Source of the DNA: Acidobacteriota bacterium
GTDB lineage: Bacteria; Acidobacteriota; Terriglobia; Terriglobales; Acidobacteriaceae
DNA length: 17,130 bases
Assembly: GCA_023441255.1 (NCBI GenBank)
Contig: JAEZPW010000330.1
Coordinates: 1-17,130, forward strand
Reading direction: 5' to 3'
Below are positions 14,880-17,130 of the stretch, piece by piece. The notes beneath the pieces were generated by a model. The model did no database searches. It worked only from the letters and a program-made list of their open reading frames with translations, and was not told the DNA's origin. Position numbers and translations under genes: made by a program. Position 1 is the first letter of the stretch. Every line of letters begins with the position of its first letter.

Positions 14880-16679
14880 TCAGAACGCCTTACCGGCCGT
14901 CATCAGCAAATGTTCGAGAATCGGCCCCAGGCTCAGTGCCGGGAAGAACGTCAGTGCCCCGACGATGATGATCGTGCCCATCAGCAGCGTGCTGAACAGG
15001 GGCGTGGTTACCGGGAAAGTTCCGAGTGAGGGCGGAACGGCTTTCTTTCGCGCAAGATTGCCGGCAATGGCCAGCATAGGGATGATCATGAGGAAGCGGC
15101 CAATTAACAGGGCAAGTGCGCCGCTCACGTTGTACCAGAGCGTGTTCGTGGTTAGGCCCGCAAAGGCGGAGCCGTTGTTCGCCGTTTGCGAGGTGAACGC
15201 GTAGATCATCTCGCTCAAGCCATGCGGTCCGGGATTCAGGATGCTTGAGGTGCCGAATCCTTTCACCGACGAAATCGCCGTGAAGGCAAGGATCGTGAGC
15301 GGGAAGATCAGCGTTACCAGCATCGCCATTTTCACGTCATAAGCTTCAATTTTCTTGCCCAAATACTCGGGTGTGCGACCGACCATCAGGCCGGCAATAA
15401 ACACGGCCAGGATGATGTAAATCAGCATGCCGTACATCCCCGCGCCGACGCCGCCGAAGATCACTTCGCTCAACATCATGTTGACCAGCGGAACCATACC
15501 GCCGAGCGGGGTGAAGGAATCGTGCCAGCCGTTGATCGCTCCGCAACTCGCGTCCGTCGTGACTGTCGCCCACAGCGCCGTGTTGGCGATACCGAAGCGG
15601 ACCTCTTTACCCTCCATGTTGCCGCCGGGCTGCGACATGGTCGCGTGCTGGTTTACGGCGGCCGGGAATAACGGATTTCCCTGGGCTTCGGCCCAATATG
15701 CCGTCGTGACGCCGGCCACAAACAGAACAGCCATGGCGCCCCATACGGCCCAGCCGTGTCGTTGCGATCCGGTCATTCGTCCCAGCGTGTAGGTCAACCC
15801 TGAACCGAGGGCGAAAATTGAGACGAGTTCGAAGAGGTTACTGAGCGGAGTAGGGTTCTCGTAAGGATGTGCACTGTTCGCATTGAAGAAGCCGCCGCCG
15901 TTCGTACCCAGTTCCTTGATGATCTCCTGCGAAGCGACTGGCCCCTGCGCGATCGTTTGCGTCGTAACAGTGTTCATCACCTGCTTGCCGTCGGGTCCGA
16001 GGACAGGCTTGCCATTGGCGTCCACCTTAGGAACCTGCATCGGCTCAACAAGCTTCACAGTGTCGTAGGGCTTCAGGTTCTGCGGCACTCCCTGCCAAAC
16101 GAGCACAAGCGTCCCGACAATACAGAACGGCAAGAGCACCCACAGCGAGCAGCGCACGAGGTCCACCCAGAAGTTTCCGATGGTCTCCTTCTCGCGACGG
16201 GTAATGCCGCGGATAAAGGCGATGGCGAGCGAAATTCCGACGGCGGCAGAAACGAAGTTGTGATAGGCGAGCCCGGCCATCTGGGTTAAATAGCTCATGG
16301 TCGTTTCGCCTGAGTAGTTCTGCCAATTGGTGTTCGTCGTGAATGACGCAGCGGTGTGGAAAGCGAGGGCAGCCGGCACTCTCCCGAACTTCTGCGGGTT
16401 GAAAGGCAGGAATCCCTGCGCTATCTCCAGCAGATACAGCAGCAGCATCGACACAGCGCTGAACAAGAGCATGGAGACGGCATATTCTTTCCAGCCCATC
16501 TCGCGGTCTTCATCAACGCAAGTGACCCGATAAAGCAGCTTCTCGATGGGGCGTAGCACCGGATCCAAAAACGTCCGCTCACGGTTGAACACCCGGGCCA
16601 TGAAGACGCCGAGCGGCTTCGTCACGGCCAAAACCAGTAGCAGGAAAACGATGATCTGGAACCAGCCATTCGCGGTCAT
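14880..16679 (-). CDS. kdpA: potassium-transporting ATPase, K+-binding subunit A
   Basis: The 599-residue channel-like subunit has ten or so membrane helices and selects K+. Signatures include SFTTNTNWQNYSGETTMSY (112-130) and TNGGGFFNANSAHPYENP (259-276), parts of the four pore loops. The stretch at about 212-240, before the second motif, holds a hydrophilic VDANGKPVLGPDGKQ insert which makes the protein longer than the E. coli form (557 residues). The frame is open to 16745, but ATG 16679 begins the conserved N-terminus, follows GGAG, and nearly touches the kdpF stop (one base between). Transcription is with kdpF upstream and kdpB downstream. Confidence 0.97.
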   Translation of the reverse strand: MTANGWFQIIVFLLLVLAVTKPLGVFMARVFNRERTFLDPVLRPIEKLLYRVTCVDEDREMGWKEYAVSMLLFSAVSMLLLYLLEIAQGFLPFNPQKFGRVPAALAFHTAASFTTNTNWQNYSGETTMSYLTQMAGLAYHNFVSAAVGISLAIAFIRGITRREKETIGNFWVDLVRCSLWVLLPFCIVGTLVLVWQGVPQNLKPYDTVKLVEPMQVPKVDANGKPVLGPDGKQVMNTVTTQTIAQGPVASQEIIKELGTNGGGFFNANSAHPYENPTPLSNLFELVSIFALGSGLTYTLGRMTGSQRHGWAVWGAMAVLFVAGVTTAYWAEAQGNPLFPAAVNQHATMSQPGGNMEGKEVRFGIANTALWATVTTDASCGAINGWHDSFTPLGGMVPLVNMMLSEVIFGGVGAGMYGMLIYIILAVFIAGLMVGRTPEYLGKKIEAYDVKMAMLVTLIFPLTILAFTAISSVKGFGTSSILNPGPHGLSEMIYAFTSQTANNGSAFAGLTTNTLWYNVSGALALLIGRFLMIIPMLAIAGNLARKKAVPPSLGTFPVTTPLFSTLLMGTIIIVGALTFFPALSLGPILEHLLMTAGKAF

Positions 16680-16680
16680 A

Positions 16681-16770
16681 TCAGAACTTCTCCGGCCTGA
16701 GCATTGCGTAAGCCAGGTACACGAAAAGCAAAACGCTGGCTGCAAGCACGATCGAGGATTCGAGGTTCAT
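16681..16770 (-). CDS. kdpF: potassium-transporting ATPase small subunit F
   Basis: A 29-residue peptide with one membrane helix (about 6-23) and a basic end, starting MNLESSIVLA and ending YAMLRPEKF, the ARPEKF-like ending typical of KdpF. The ATG has AGGAGG six bases upstream (complement of 16777-16782), overlapping the stop of the preceding small gene. In E. coli KdpF stabilises the complex and sits between KdpA and KdpB. Its position directly before kdpA is the canonical one. Confidence 0.92.
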   Translation of the reverse strand: MNLESSIVLAASVLLFVYLAYAMLRPEKF

Positions 16771-16780
16771 CACAGTCCTC

Positions 16781-16867
16781 CTACTTCACCCGTTCGCAGA
16801 ACTGGACATAAGCAATGGCGACGACGAAGAATGCGACCGTTGCCGTTAAGAAAACGAAATCTTGCAT
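16781..16867 (-). CDS. 28-residue single-helix membrane peptide upstream of kdpF
   Basis: The peptide starts MQDFVFLTATVAFFVVAIAY and ends VQFCERVK. It has one hydrophobic helix (about 4-22) and a charged C-terminus with a Cys. A strong AGGAGG ribosome site lies five bases before the ATG (complement of 16873-16878), and its stop overlaps the kdpF ribosome site, so it is clearly a translated kdp-operon gene by context. I recall similar unnamed peptides before kdpF in other phyla. It resembles KdpF in size and topology but not in sequence. A second small subunit or regulator of the pump is possible. Confidence 0.75.
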   Translation of the reverse strand: MQDFVFLTATVAFFVVAIAYVQFCERVK

Positions 16868-16901
16868 ATCAACCTCCTGATGCTTCGGTTCATGCCCAGT
16901 C

Positions 16902-17130
16902 TCACCACGAGCCCGTCTTACGACCCCACCACCAAATCAGACCCAATGTAGCCGTGTTCTGCTCCTTCTTAAGCACCCCCGGCGTTTCTGTCAGAAAGAA
17001 GGGCTGATTGGAGAAGTCGCGGCGCCATTCCGTGCGAGCTATCAGCCCGTCCGAAACTTTGTATTCATAGGTGAGAGTCGTCTCTTTGAGTGCTTGCGTC
17101 ACTCCGCTAAAAAGGCCGCCACGATCCGAC
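16902..17130 (-). CDS. C-terminal end of an outer-membrane beta-barrel protein (BBP2/OmpL-like porin)
   Basis: The frame runs off the right edge; 76 residues are visible, ending in TGA 16904-16902. The sequence alternates polar and hydrophobic residues as in beta-strands (TLTYEYKVSDGLIARTEWRR, then NTATLGLIWWWG near the end), and YEYK...RTEWRRD resembles the last strands of acidobacterial barrel proteins of the putative porin-2 group (PF07642). The very end is GRKTGSW, with a terminal aromatic as in many outer-membrane barrels. It lies 34 bases upstream of the small kdp peptide on the same strand, so it may lead the kdp operon. Substrate unknown; an outer-membrane route for K+ is a guess. Confidence 0.7.
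   Translation of the reverse strand, partial: SDRGGLFSGVTQALKETTLTYEYKVSDGLIARTEWRRDFSNQPFFLTETPGVLKKEQNTATLGLIWWWGRKTGSW

Overview
The window reads as a chromosomal segment of a Gram-negative, aerobically respiring bacterium. Outer-membrane features are a beta-barrel porin end, a lipoprotein and diderm-type signal sequences. Gene content and order (large membrane-anchored multiheme cytochrome c, HPWM-type cupredoxin lipoprotein, cox operon with two subunit III genes, kdp operon next to a BBP2-like porin) fit Acidobacteriota, perhaps a Terriglobia/Koribacter-like lineage. That assignment rests on recalled gene neighbourhoods, not on a search. Base composition looks evenly GC-rich. I see no rRNA, tRNA, CRISPR array, insertion sequence or integrase.

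Left arm, + strand, 1-5656: the last codons of an unidentified gene, then an eight-heme c-type cytochrome of 1090 residues, a cupredoxin-like lipoprotein, a two-helix membrane protein, a small unknown ORF, and a membrane-anchored protein in which a lipoyl/HlyD-like barrel-sandwich domain sits inside HEAT-like helices. This looks like the downstream half of a quinol-oxidising (bc-type or alternative) electron-transfer module that passes electrons to periplasmic carriers.

Middle, - strand, 11690 down to 5676: an aa3/caa3-type cytochrome c oxidase operon, coxB-coxA-coxC(short)-coxC(long)-cox subunit IV, then a small CxxC membrane protein, a two-cluster ferredoxin-like protein and a TIGR01777-type NAD(P)-dependent epimerase. 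Genes overlap or lie within tens of bases. The two arms converge with 19 bases between stop codons. Together they could form a chain from quinol through octaheme cytochrome and cupredoxin to the terminal oxidase; the link is inferred from position.

Right arm, - strand, 17130 down to 12147: the C-terminus of a porin, a 28-residue membrane peptide, then kdpF, kdpA, kdpB and kdpC, a complete high-affinity potassium-pumping P-type ATPase. No kdpD or kdpE lies in the window. A 456-base spacer (11691-12146) between kdpC and coxB is the only long non-coding stretch; it should carry the end of the kdp transcript and the cox promoter, and holds several inverted or direct repeats of uncertain meaning.
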